Assembly: GCF_030230605.1 (NCBI RefSeq)
Contig: NZ_JASPDO010000010.1
Span: forward strand, 12,128 to 76,127
DNA: 64,000 nucleotides
Direction of reading: 5' to 3'
Source: Brevibacterium sp. UMB1308A
GTDB lineage: Bacteria; Actinomycetota; Actinomycetes; Actinomycetales; Brevibacteriaceae
The notes under the pieces are model-generated. The model was not told where the DNA came from and searched no databases. It saw only the letters and a program-made list of their open reading frames with translations. The first letter of the stretch is position 1. Each line of letters opens with the position of its first letter. Below are positions 34,965 to 42,322 of this stretch, in pieces. The position numbers and the translations under genes were made by a program.

Positions 34965-36455
34965 ATGGTGGATTTGTGGGCAACTCAACTGTTTGAACTC
35001 GACTGGCCAGCATGGCTAGTCACGCTGCTGATCATCCCAGATATTCTGATTCGGCTCATTGCCCTGGGGTGGGTTCCGTACAGGCGCAAACCAGCTGTGG
35101 GGCTGGGATGGTTGTTAGCCATTTTCTTCATCCCGTATGTGGGGATTATTGCGTTTTTGATCTTTGGTAGTTCAAAGTTGCCGGCAAAACGCCGAAAAGA
35201 CCAGCAAACAATTAACGACTTAATCAAAGCTCAGACTGGCGCCCAAGCCATTTTGGGCAAATCCGAACACCTATCGGAACCACTTCGCACCTCGGCGCAA
35301 TTGAATTACTCTTTGGGTGCACTTCCCATGACGCACGGGAACTCTTTTAGCTTGTTGCCGGATAACCACGAAGCTATCCGTTTGATGGCTAAAGAGGTTG
35401 AGCAGGCTAAGAAGTTCGTGCACGTGGAGTTTTATATCGCCGCCTACGACTCGACTACCGCCCCGTTCTTTGACGCTTTGAAGGAAGCCGCGGAGCGTGG
35501 GGTGCACGTGCGTGTGCTGGTGGACCACATTGGTTGCGTGGGATACCCAGGCTACAAAGAGCTCGTGAAGCTCATGGATAACTCACCTATTGACTGGCGG
35601 CGGAGTCTGCCGGTGCGGCCGTGGCGGTTAGAGTATCAGCGTCCTGATTTGCGGAATCACCGCAAAATTGTGGTGATCGACGGTGAGGTTGGGTTCACTG
35701 GTTCGCTCAATGCGATTGATAAGACGTACAACAAGCGTGCGAATGTGAAGAAAGGCTTTGAGTGGAAAGACTTGGCCATTAGGTGCACGGGCCCGGTGGT
35801 TAACGAGCTAGACGCCGTGTTCGCGACTGACTGGTACTCAGAAACCGGTGACATCATTTCTGACGAGTTGCAACTGACCATGGAGGTCCCGAACGAGGGT
35901 GGAATCATGGCGCAAGCGGTGCCCTCAGGGCCGGGTTTTCCGTTAGAAAACAACCTGAGGCTGTTTAATCACTTGGTGTATAACGCGAACAGGCGCGTTG
36001 TGATTGTGACTCCGTATTTTGTGCCGAATGAGTCGCTGAAGCAGGCGTTGACGACGGAAGCGCATTCTGGGGTTGATGTTCGGATTTACGTGTCTGAGCA
36101 GGGAAACCACGCTGTTTTGCAGTATGCGCAAGAGTCGTTTTATGAAGAGCTGATGGAGAACGGGGTGAAGATCTTCCTTTACCCCAAGCCCACGATCCTG
36201 CACTCGAAGTTCATCCTGATCGATGACAACGTCACGGTGATTGGGTCATCGAACATGGACGAGCGGTCGTTTGCCATGAACATGGAGATCAGCCTGCTCA
36301 TTGTTGATGAAGGTGTGACGTCGTCGCTGTATGACTTGGAAGAAGAAGCGTACGTGCCGGTGGTGAAAGAGCTCAATATCGAGCAGTGGCGTAAGCGTTC
36401 GCTGAAGCAGAAGTATCTAGAGAATGTGTGCCGCTTAACGTCGTCGTTGTTGTAA
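34965..36455 (+). CDS. cls: Cardiolipin synthase (PLD family)
   Basis: A 496-residue cardiolipin synthase: two N-terminal membrane helices (about 15-38 and 46-68, the PLDc_N domain) and two HKD catalytic motifs, HRKIVVIDGEVGFTGS (His232, Lys234, Asp239) and HSKFILIDDNVTVIGSSN (His413, Lys415, Asp420). It should condense two phosphatidylglycerol molecules, or PG with CDP-DAG, to cardiolipin at the membrane. The last 244 bp before the stop (36210-36453, from codon 416) are repeated almost exactly downstream at the end of the Abi-like gene. The first copy completes a normal-length enzyme, so cls itself appears functional. Confidence 0.95.
   Translation: MVDLWATQLFELDWPAWLVTLLIIPDILIRLIALGWVPYRRKPAVGLGWLLAIFFIPYVGIIAFLIFGSSKLPAKRRKDQQTINDLIKAQTGAQAILGKSEHLSEPLRTSAQLNYSLGALPMTHGNSFSLLPDNHEAIRLMAKEVEQAKKFVHVEFYIAAYDSTTAPFFDALKEAAERGVHVRVLVDHIGCVGYPGYKELVKLMDNSPIDWRRSLPVRPWRLEYQRPDLRNHRKIVVIDGEVGFTGSLNAIDKTYNKRANVKKGFEWKDLAIRCTGPVVNELDAVFATDWYSETGDIISDELQLTMEVPNEGGIMAQAVPSGPGFPLENNLRLFNHLVYNANRRVVIVTPYFVPNESLKQALTTEAHSGVDVRIYVSEQGNHAVLQYAQESFYEELMENGVKIFLYPKPTILHSKFILIDDNVTVIGSSNMDERSFAMNMEISLLIVDEGVTSSLYDLEEEAYVPVVKELNIEQWRKRSLKQKYLENVCRLTSSLL
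36210..36453 (+). repeat. Direct repeat copy A: 3' end of cls
   Basis: 244 bp from the codon after HSK of the second HKD motif to just before the stop. It is 239/244 identical to 37126-37369 with no indels. The five differences are all silent third-position changes (GAG/GAA, AAC/AAT, AAT/AAC, AAT/AAC, TGC/TGT). The stop codons differ (TAA here, TGA in copy B). Confidence 0.95.
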
Positions 36456-36472
36456 GAGGCGCAGGTTGGGAG

Positions 36473-36508
36473 GTACATCGCGGGAAATCAGTAACCCCGG
36501 TGATGTAC
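36473..36508 (+). terminator. Hairpin between cls and the Abi-like gene
   Basis: GTACATC (36473-36479) with CGGG pairs with CCCG and GATGTAC (36502-36508). The bulged stem lies 17 nt after the cls stop, with no T-tract. It may limit read-through into the Abi-like gene. Confidence 0.4.
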
Positions 36509-36545
36509 GTCTAAAACGCAGGGATCGCTCCGGGGCTTTCACAAT

Positions 36546-36558
36546 TAGTGTAACACTA
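36546..36558. promoter_or_regulatory. Palindrome immediately upstream of the Abi-like gene
   Basis: TAGTGT-A-ACACTA, 6-bp perfect arms, ends 6 nt before ATG 36565, where a repressor would block transcription or initiation. It is an operator candidate. TANNNT hexamers overlap it. Confidence 0.35.
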
Positions 36559-36564
36559 GTACGT

Positions 36565-37371
36565 ATGATGCCCGATTCAACTGGCGCAAGTAACCTTGAA
36601 ACATGGTTCTCATCAGAGCGGATGAGTGCGTACAACTTCCACCCAGATCCTGAAGCTCTCTATGTGTGGAACACACGTGTAACCAAGTGTTTCTTGGAAG
36701 ACATCCAACACGTTGAAGTACTTTTGCGTAACTGCGTTGATAAAGCTGTTTCTCCACGATATGGAGAGCATTGGTACAACAATTCAGCGATCCCTTTTAC
36801 CCGGGAGGCTAAGCGCGCTGTTGCGAAGGCACTAAAGCGCGTAGGGGCGACTAAAGACAAGATGCCATCCTCGGGGCAGGTTATTGCGGAATTGAGTTTT
36901 GATTTCTGGGCGTACCTTTTTACCAGCAATTATTCATCGACAATCTGGCCGTTAGTTCGTAAAACTCTAATAGCCACGCCCACCGCTGGCACACAGAGTT
37001 CGCGGTCGAGTATTTCCGTTCCTTCCTTGTCCGACTTTAAAGATGAGGTTGATGTGGCTTACCACTTACGTAACAGATGCGCTCATCATGAGCCCATCAT
37101 CCGCAAAAACAGGCAGGAAGAAGAATTCATCCTGATCGATGACAACGTCACGGTGATTGGGTCATCGAACATGGACGAACGGTCGTTTGCCATGAATATG
37201 GAGATCAGCCTGCTCATTGTTGATGAAGGTGTGACGTCGTCGCTGTATGACTTGGAAGAAGAAGCGTACGTGCCGGTGGTGAAAGAGCTCAACATCGAGC
37301 AGTGGCGTAAGCGTTCGCTGAAGCAGAAGTATCTAGAGAACGTGTGTCGCTTAACGTCGTCGTTGTTGTGA
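36565..37371 (+). CDS. Abi-like protein fused in frame to a duplicated cls C-terminus (chimera)
   Basis: Residues 1-187 match the Abi-like/Abi_2 family: LETWFSSERMSAYNF, ALYVWNTRVTKCFLEDIQHVEVLLRNCVDKA, EHWYNN, VIAELSFDFWAYLF and the hallmark YHLRNRCAHHEPI (RNxxAHHEP, HEPN-like). Complete members continue for some tens of residues after HHEP. Here the frame passes at 37126 into 81 residues that are identical to the last 81 of cardiolipin synthase, starting after the His and Lys of HKD, so no active PLD site is formed. ATG 36565 (or 36568) lies just after a small palindrome. An earlier in-frame start at 36466 would cross the cls terminator region. Abi_2/HEPN proteins are often abortive-infection toxins. 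This copy may be a recombination product that has lost its own C-terminus. Confidence 0.75.
   Translation: MMPDSTGASNLETWFSSERMSAYNFHPDPEALYVWNTRVTKCFLEDIQHVEVLLRNCVDKAVSPRYGEHWYNNSAIPFTREAKRAVAKALKRVGATKDKMPSSGQVIAELSFDFWAYLFTSNYSSTIWPLVRKTLIATPTAGTQSSRSSISVPSLSDFKDEVDVAYHLRNRCAHHEPIIRKNRQEEEFILIDDNVTVIGSSNMDERSFAMNMEISLLIVDEGVTSSLYDLEEEAYVPVVKELNIEQWRKRSLKQKYLENVCRLTSSLL
37126..37369 (+). repeat. Direct repeat copy B: cls 3' end fused to the Abi-like gene
   Basis: Second copy of the 244-bp cls tail, read in the same frame as in cls and continuous with the Abi-like frame. A bidirectional terminator follows directly, which suggests that this copy, rather than copy A, occupies the original downstream context of cls. 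Confidence 0.95.
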
Positions 37372-37376
37372 AGGCG

Positions 37377-37410
37377 AAAGGGCGGGGGATCGTGGATCAC
37401 CCGCCCCTTT
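37377..37410. terminator. Bidirectional terminator
   Basis: AAAGGGCGGG (37377-37386) pairs with CCCGCCCCTTT (37400-37410), with one bulged base and a 13-nt loop. A-rich and T-rich flanks serve both the Abi/cls transcript (right) and the YtxH-like gene (left). Confidence 0.75.
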
Positions 37411-37420
37411 CACTAAGCAC

Positions 37421-37801
37421 TTACTTCGTAGGTGCTGGACCTTCTTCGTCCATAGGAGTAGCCGGGTCGGAAACGACGTCGTCAGGAACGTCGGCCTTGG
37501 GGTCGTTTTCGACCTTCGCCTTCACATCGTTGGTGGCTTCCTTCGCCTTAGCAACACCAGTGTCTGCGGCTTCCTTCACCTTGTCTACAACAACTGGTGC
37601 TTTGTCTTTGACTGCCTGTGCAACAACAGGAGCCTTTTCTTCGATCTGCTCGCGTGCAGTGTCGATACCGTCCTGGACCTTAGGGTCGTTCCACAGGTTT
37701 GTTGCCTGGCGCTTGAGGTTTTCGTAGCTCTGGCGTCCGGCGCGCGAACCCAGGACAAATCCGATACCAATTCCGGCAAGAAGGACAAGTCGTTTCTTCA
37801 T
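37421..37801 (-). CDS. YtxH-like small membrane-anchored protein
   Basis: A 126-residue protein with one N-terminal hydrophobic helix (LVLLAGIGIGFVLGSRAGRQSYE), which is the YtxH-type GxxxGxxxGxxAGRxxYExL motif. A long helical, Lys/Ala/Glu/Val-rich region follows (EEKAPVVAQAVKDKAPVVVDKVKEAA), then an acidic Pro-rich tail. YtxH proteins are general-stress-associated and have no defined activity. It is a single gene ending at a bidirectional terminator. Confidence 0.85.
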   Translation of the reverse strand: MKKRLVLLAGIGIGFVLGSRAGRQSYENLKRQATNLWNDPKVQDGIDTAREQIEEKAPVVAQAVKDKAPVVVDKVKEAADTGVAKAKEATNDVKAKVENDPKADVPDDVVSDPATPMDEEGPAPTK

Positions 37802-37892
37802 GTGAAGCTCCTAAATTTTAGCTTTGGCGACCAGTTTCATTATGTCAGGTGGCGAGTGTAAGTGAACATTTCGCGTGAACTTCTCATAAAAG

Positions 37893-37928
37893 GAGGGGTG
37901 TGGCCACCAGTTGGCGACCACACCCCTC
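37893..37928 (-). terminator. Rho-independent terminator of etfBA
   Basis: On the minus strand GAGGGGTGTGG pairs with CCACACCCCTC (37918-37928 with 37893-37903), perfect 11 bp around 14 nt, followed by CTTTTATGAG. It lies 16 nt past the etfA stop. Confidence 0.88.
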
Positions 37929-37943
37929 TTCAGTGTTCAGGCG

Positions 37944-38894
37944 TTACTTACGTGCGTTAATCGCTTCAGTTGCCTGCGGCAGGACGTTGAACAAGTCGCC
38001 AACAACACCGTAGTCTGCGAGCTCAAAGATAGGAGCTTCTGCATCCTTGTTGACAGCAACAATGTTCTTCGAGGTCTGCATGCCAGCACGGTGCTGGATC
38101 GCGCCGGAAATACCAGCAGCAACATACAGCTGAGGCGAAACGACCTTACCGGTCTGACCAACCTGGCTTGAGTGTGGGTACCAGCCAGCGTCAACTGCGG
38201 CACGTGACGCACCGACGGCAGCGCCGAGCGAGTCCGCAAGAGCTTCGACTGGGCCAAAGTCTCCACCGGTACCGCGTCCACCGGAAACAACAATCGGTGC
38301 TTCCGTGAGGTTTGGGCGACCTGAAGACGGCTTTTCTTCAACCGAGACAATGCGTGCAGTCTTTGCCGCGTCGCTTGCGGTGAAGTTAACAGCTTCAACA
38401 GCTGCCTGTGCGCCAGCTTCAACCGGTGATACCGAGTTTGGCTTCACGGCAACAATCGGGGTGCCCTTGGTGACCTTACCGGTGATGGTGTAGGCGCCAG
38501 CGAATACCGACTGGGTAGCGGTGAAGTCAGCTTCAACTTCTACAGCGTCAGTGATGACACCGGATCCAGACTTGATTGCGGTGCGGCCAGCAATTTCCTT
38601 GCCTTCTGCGGTCGAGGAAACCAGGACACCTGCAGGCTGGCGCTCAGAAATGAGTTGTGCGAGCAGTTCAGCCTTAGGAGCAACAAGGTATTCGTTAAGT
38701 GCAGGGTCGCTAGCAACAAGAACCTTCGTTGCACCGTACTGGCCCAAGGATGTTGCAGCGTTCTGCGCCTGGTCGTCAGACCCAACGAACACAGCTACAG
38801 GTTCGCCAGACTGCTGGGCAATTGCGAGGAGTTCAAATGTGGACTTTTGTACGTTGCCGTCCACGTGGTCTACAAGAACGAGAACTTCAGACAT
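37944..38894 (-). CDS. etfA: Electron transfer flavoprotein subunit alpha
   Basis: A 316-residue EtfA/FixB protein. The N-terminal domain starts [20 protein letters not shown]. The C-terminal FAD-binding domain has [77 protein letters not shown] and [21 protein letters not shown], all FAD-contact blocks. With EtfB it takes electrons from acyl-CoA dehydrogenases and passes them to the quinone pool. It follows etfB after 35 nt. Confidence 0.97.
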   Translation of the reverse strand: MSEVLVLVDHVDGNVQKSTFELLAIAQQSGEPVAVFVGSDDQAQNAATSLGQYGATKVLVASDPALNEYLVAPKAELLAQLISERQPAGVLVSSTAEGKEIAGRTAIKSGSGVITDAVEVEADFTATQSVFAGAYTITGKVTKGTPIVAVKPNSVSPVEAGAQAAVEAVNFTASDAAKTARIVSVEEKPSSGRPNLTEAPIVVSGGRGTGGDFGPVEALADSLGAAVGASRAAVDAGWYPHSSQVGQTGKVVSPQLYVAAGISGAIQHRAGMQTSKNIVAVNKDAEAPIFELADYGVVGDLFNVLPQATEAINARK

Positions 38895-38929
38895 GTTTCG
38901 ATTCCCTTTGTGTTAGTTGGACGGATTGA

Positions 38930-39724
38930 TTAAACGAGCTTCTTGGAAGCGAGCCACTCAACGAGCTGGTTTCCACCTTCGCCCTCATCGGTGACAATTT
39001 CACCAGCGGTGCGTGGAGGACGTTCGGCAATGTTGACCACCTGGGTGGTCGCACCGTCGAACCCAACTTCAGCTTCGTCGAGTTCAATGTCTTCAAGGTC
39101 GTAGTAGTCAATTGGCTTCTTCTTAGCCGCCATGATGCCCTTGAAGGATGGGTAGCGAGGTTCGTTGATCTGGTCGGTCACGCTCACAACGGCAGGCAGG
39201 CTCACTTCAATGAACTGGCTGGATGTGTCACCGTCGCGACGAATGCGAACGGTGCTTCCTTCAACAGTGACTTCCGAGGCCTGAGTTGCTGCTGGGCGTC
39301 CCAGCAGTTCAGCAACCATGGTTGGCATAACGCTCATGCCACCGTCGGTGGAGGAAAGGCCAGTGAGGATGAGGTCAACCTGTTCCTCTTCTTCCTCTTC
39401 GTATGCCTTGATCGCTGCAGCCAGAACCTTCGCGGTTCCTACTGCACATGTGCCTTCGATGTCTTCGTCGTCAACGTGAACGCCTGCATCGGCACCCATC
39501 TGGAGTGCTTTGCGCACAGCGTCTTCTGCGTCTTCGGGTCCAACTGTGAGTGCGATAACTTCAGCATCGCCTACAGCTTCTTTGATCTTGAGAGCTTCTT
39601 CTACCGCGTATTCGTCAAGCTCGGAAAGAATTCCGTCGCTTTCGCGATCTACTGTGTTGTCATCGTTGAAAGTCCGGTCGCCAGCTGCGTCCGGGACGTA
39701 CTTAACAAAAGTGACAATCCGCAT
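38930..39724 (-). CDS. etfB: Electron transfer flavoprotein subunit beta
   Basis: About 264 residues opening MRIVTFVKYVPDAAGDRTF, followed by LSELDEYAVEEALKI, VIALTVGPEDAEDAVRKAL.MGADAGVHV, DLILTGLSSTDGGMSVMPTMVAELLGRP and LPAVVSVTDQINEPRYPSFKGIMAAKKKPI. The last two blocks hold the AMP-binding and EtfB recognition segments. I chose ATG 39724 because the family begins MRIVVxVKYV. An ATG at 39736, with AGGA closer by, would add four residues. The acidic run EEEEEEQ at about 127-132 is unusual. It pairs with etfA downstream. Confidence 0.96.
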   Translation of the reverse strand: MRIVTFVKYVPDAAGDRTFNDDNTVDRESDGILSELDEYAVEEALKIKEAVGDAEVIALTVGPEDAEDAVRKALQMGADAGVHVDDEDIEGTCAVGTAKVLAAAIKAYEEEEEEQVDLILTGLSSTDGGMSVMPTMVAELLGRPAATQASEVTVEGSTVRIRRDGDTSSQFIEVSLPAVVSVTDQINEPRYPSFKGIMAAKKKPIDYYDLEDIELDEAEVGFDGATTQVVNIAERPPRTAGEIVTDEGEGGNQLVEWLASKKLV

Positions 39725-39780
39725 ATCAGCAGTCATCCTTCCTGGCCCAATGGCCGAGTGGTCGTACATTCACTGTAACA

Positions 39781-39828
39781 ACAGTTCAGTTAGTCAGTGC
39801 TAACTGAATGTTTTATTGAGTGAACTGT
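39781..39828. promoter_or_regulatory. Nested palindrome upstream of etfB (operator or terminator)
   Basis: TTCAGTTAG (39785-39793) and CTAACTGAA (39800-39808) are perfect 9-bp arms 6 nt apart. ACAGTTCA (39781-39788) and TGAACTGT (39821-39828) form a wider overlapping pair. It lies between the thiolase stop and the etfB start. Symmetry and size resemble a TetR-family operator, but a terminator for the thiolase gene is also possible. Confidence 0.4.
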
Positions 39829-39854
39829 CAGACTATGGGCGACGTGAGCGGACG

Positions 39855-41090
39855 TTATGCGATGCGCTCGACGATTGCTGCGAGTCCTTGTCCTCCGCCT
39901 ACGCACATTGTTTCTAAGCCGTAGCGGGCTTCCCTTCGGTGCATTTCGTAGGTGAGGGTTGTCAGGATGCGCGCCCCTGTCGCTCCTATGGGGTGTCCTA
40001 AGGAAATCCCGGAACCGTTGACGTTGAGGCGGTCAAACGCCGAGGTCGCTTCTGAAAACGCGGGAAATCCCCACTCGCGTGTGACAGCCAAGACTTGAGC
40101 TGCGAATGCTTCGTTGAGTTCGATGAGATCCATGTCAGACAGTGAGAGCTCCGCGCGATTGAGCGCAAGCTCGGTGGCCGGAACTGGCCCAGTTCCCATC
40201 GTTTCTGGTGCGACCCCACTGACGCCCCAGCTCACCAGTCGCACAAGAGGCGTGAGGCCGTTGCGTTCAGCTTCTCGCATGGTTGTCACAATGCACATGG
40301 CAGCGCCGTCGCTTTGTCCAGAAGCGTTGCCCGCCGTCACGGTTGCATCCGCATCAGTTCGCTGCAGGATGGGGGAGAGCTTGGCGAGTTTTTCAAGTGT
40401 GGAGTCAGGGCGGATGTGCTCATCAGTGTGCACGCGGTGTTCTGGAGTTTTGCGGGTTCCAGGCACAGTTACGGGAACAATTTCGTCGTTGAAGTGGCCT
40501 GCCTGTTGTGCTCGGGTGGCACGATTGTGTGACTCGACCGCAAGTAGATCCTGTTCTTCACGTGAAATGGCGTACTTTCGGCGTAGGTTCTCAGCGGTTT
40601 CAATCATTCCGCCGGGAATGACATGGTTCTTACCACCTGCCGTTACCCTGCCGCGTTGAAGTGAGTCTTTCATCTCGACGGTGCCGTTGACCGAGCCCCA
40701 CCGAATGCCGTCAACAAAAAACCCGGCGCCAGACATCGACTCGACGCCACCAGCAACCACCAGCGAAGCGCCTCCTGTCGCAATCTGCCCGGCAGCGTCC
40801 AAGATTGCCTGTAGCCCTGAGGCGCATCGTCGGTCGACTTGTCTTCCGGCTGCGCGAATCGGCAAACCAGCGTCGAGTGCAACAACGCGTCCAATAGCTG
40901 GGGCCTCCATGGTGGGATAGCCGTGCCCAAGAATCACGTCGTCAATGCGTTCAGGGTCGATGTCACTCGTAGAAATCAGTCCTTCGAGTAGTTGGGTTCC
41001 TAACTGTGGTGCCGTGAGTGAAGCGAATTGGCCGCCGAATCCGCCCACGGGTGTACGTAGAGGAGAGCAAATAACAACGTCGTTAGTCAT
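39855..41090 (-). CDS. Thiolase (acetyl-CoA C-acyltransferase)
   Basis: A 411-residue thiolase: the nucleophile is Cys89 in GRQVDRRCASGLQAI, then LVVAGGVESMSG, the LNEAFAAQVLA (N-E-A-F-A) segment, ISLGHPIGATGARI (His) and the second Cys in METMCVGGGQGLA. It should cleave 3-ketoacyl-CoA in beta-oxidation or run the reverse biosynthetic step. Other acyl-CoA genes (etfBA downstream, crotonase, MaoC, SDR) are nearby. It is 130 nt upstream of etfB on the same strand. Confidence 0.95.
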   Translation of the reverse strand: MTNDVVICSPLRTPVGGFGGQFASLTAPQLGTQLLEGLISTSDIDPERIDDVILGHGYPTMEAPAIGRVVALDAGLPIRAAGRQVDRRCASGLQAILDAAGQIATGGASLVVAGGVESMSGAGFFVDGIRWGSVNGTVEMKDSLQRGRVTAGGKNHVIPGGMIETAENLRRKYAISREEQDLLAVESHNRATRAQQAGHFNDEIVPVTVPGTRKTPEHRVHTDEHIRPDSTLEKLAKLSPILQRTDADATVTAGNASGQSDGAAMCIVTTMREAERNGLTPLVRLVSWGVSGVAPETMGTGPVPATELALNRAELSLSDMDLIELNEAFAAQVLAVTREWGFPAFSEATSAFDRLNVNGSGISLGHPIGATGARILTTLTYEMHRREARYGLETMCVGGGQGLAAIVERIA

Positions 41091-41203
41091 AGAGCCAGTC
41101 TAATTACATGGGTGATTCCTAGACTGTGCATTCGCGTTCGGGTTTGAACGTATGAACCTCGTACAATATGCGTTAGGTCTTTTTACGACAGTGCGGAGCT
41201 TCA

Positions 41204-42262
41204 GTGTCACACTCAGATATTTTCGATGACAGTCCCGAAATTAATGAGGCGTCTCAAGAACGACGGCCTCGGGCAAAAAAGAAGAAAATGACCGCTGGAA
41301 AGTGGGTTATTTCTGGCCTTGTCGTTCTAGTTCTTCTTGGAATTGCTGCGATTGGTGGCTACTTCTTGTACGTTAGGTCGCTGTGGGACAAGGGGTCACA
41401 GAAGATCGAGGCGAGCAAGGTGTTCGGAAACTCCCCGCCCCCGGACTCTAAAAAAGAGGGAAAAGGCACCAACATTTTGCTTCTGGGATCTGACGCTAGA
41501 AAGTCAGATGTGGATTACACGAGTGCTCGTGGGTTCCGGTCTGACACGATTCTGATTGCGCACATCCCCGCTGATAATTCCGGTATCTACGTGATGTCGG
41601 TTCCACGTGACTCGTGGGTGGACATTGAGGGCCACGGAAAGGCAAAGATCAACGCTGCGATGTCATACGGTGGGTTGCCGCTGGCAACAAAAACGTTCAG
41701 TGACTTCATCGGCGCGCCAATCCACCACGTTGCCATCATCGACTTTGAAGGTTTTCAGGGTCTGAGCACAGCGCTGGGCGGTGTTGAAGTGAAATCCGAA
41801 GAAGCATTTTCGTCAAACGGGTCAGACTTTGAGGCCGGCATGAACACTGTTGAAGGAAAGCGGGCACTTGACTTTGTGCGTGCGCGTAAGAACTTCGCCG
41901 ACGGTGACTACACACGTATGCGTCACCAGCAGGAATTCTTGAAAGGTGTCATGCGCAAAACCCTGTCAGGCAATACGCTTTCAGACCCGGGGAAGATCTC
42001 CAACATTGTGAAAGAGTTTTCGCCGTACGTGACGGTTGACGACGGTCTTTCATCCGACAAGATGGTGAAGATGGGTCTTGGAATGCGTAGGCTTAAAGCT
42101 AGTGACATGCACTTCTTTACAGCACCTAACAAGGGGCCGGGGCGTGCCGGAAAAGCTTCGATCATTGTGGTGGATGAACAAGAACAGAAGCGCATGCAAG
42201 AGGCGTACGCCAACGGTGAGGTCGCACAGTTTGCTGAAACCGCCAAAAACGGTTCCTGGTAG
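41204..42262 (+). CDS. LytR-CpsA-Psr (LCP) family cell-wall glycopolymer ligase
   Basis: A 352-residue LCP protein: a basic, Lys-rich cytoplasmic N-terminus (about 1-30), one membrane helix (WVISGLVVLVLLGIAAIGGYFL) and the extracellular LCP domain with NILLLGSDARK, GFRSDTILIAHI, IYVMSVPRDSWVDIEGHGKAKINAAMSYGG, DGDYTRMRHQQEFLKGV and LDFVRARKN. The Asp/Arg residues that bind the polyprenyl pyrophosphate are all present. LCP proteins attach teichoic acids, capsules or arabinogalactan-like polymers to peptidoglycan. Adjacent to wecC and the polysaccharide locus, it is the natural candidate to attach that polymer. GTG 41204 follows GGAG. A strong terminator ends the gene. Confidence 0.95.
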   Translation: MSHSDIFDDSPEINEASQERRPRAKKKKMTAGKWVISGLVVLVLLGIAAIGGYFLYVRSLWDKGSQKIEASKVFGNSPPPDSKKEGKGTNILLLGSDARKSDVDYTSARGFRSDTILIAHIPADNSGIYVMSVPRDSWVDIEGHGKAKINAAMSYGGLPLATKTFSDFIGAPIHHVAIIDFEGFQGLSTALGGVEVKSEEAFSSNGSDFEAGMNTVEGKRALDFVRARKNFADGDYTRMRHQQEFLKGVMRKTLSGNTLSDPGKISNIVKEFSPYVTVDDGLSSDKMVKMGLGMRRLKASDMHFFTAPNKGPGRAGKASIIVVDEQEQKRMQEAYANGEVAQFAETAKNGSW

Positions 42263-42273
42263 TTAGGCAAAAA

Positions 42274-42315
42274 GCCGGGGCTAGTTCACTTTGGACTAGC
42301 CCCGGCATTTTGTTT
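42274..42315 (+). terminator. Strong rho-independent terminator after the LCP gene
   Basis: GCCGGGGCTAGT (42274-42285) and ACTAGCCCCGGC (42295-42306) form a perfect 12-bp stem with a 9-nt loop, followed by ATTTTGTTTG. The wecC stop (convergent) lies a few bases beyond, and the hairpin may serve both genes. Confidence 0.92.
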
Positions 42316-42322
42316 GAAGAGG

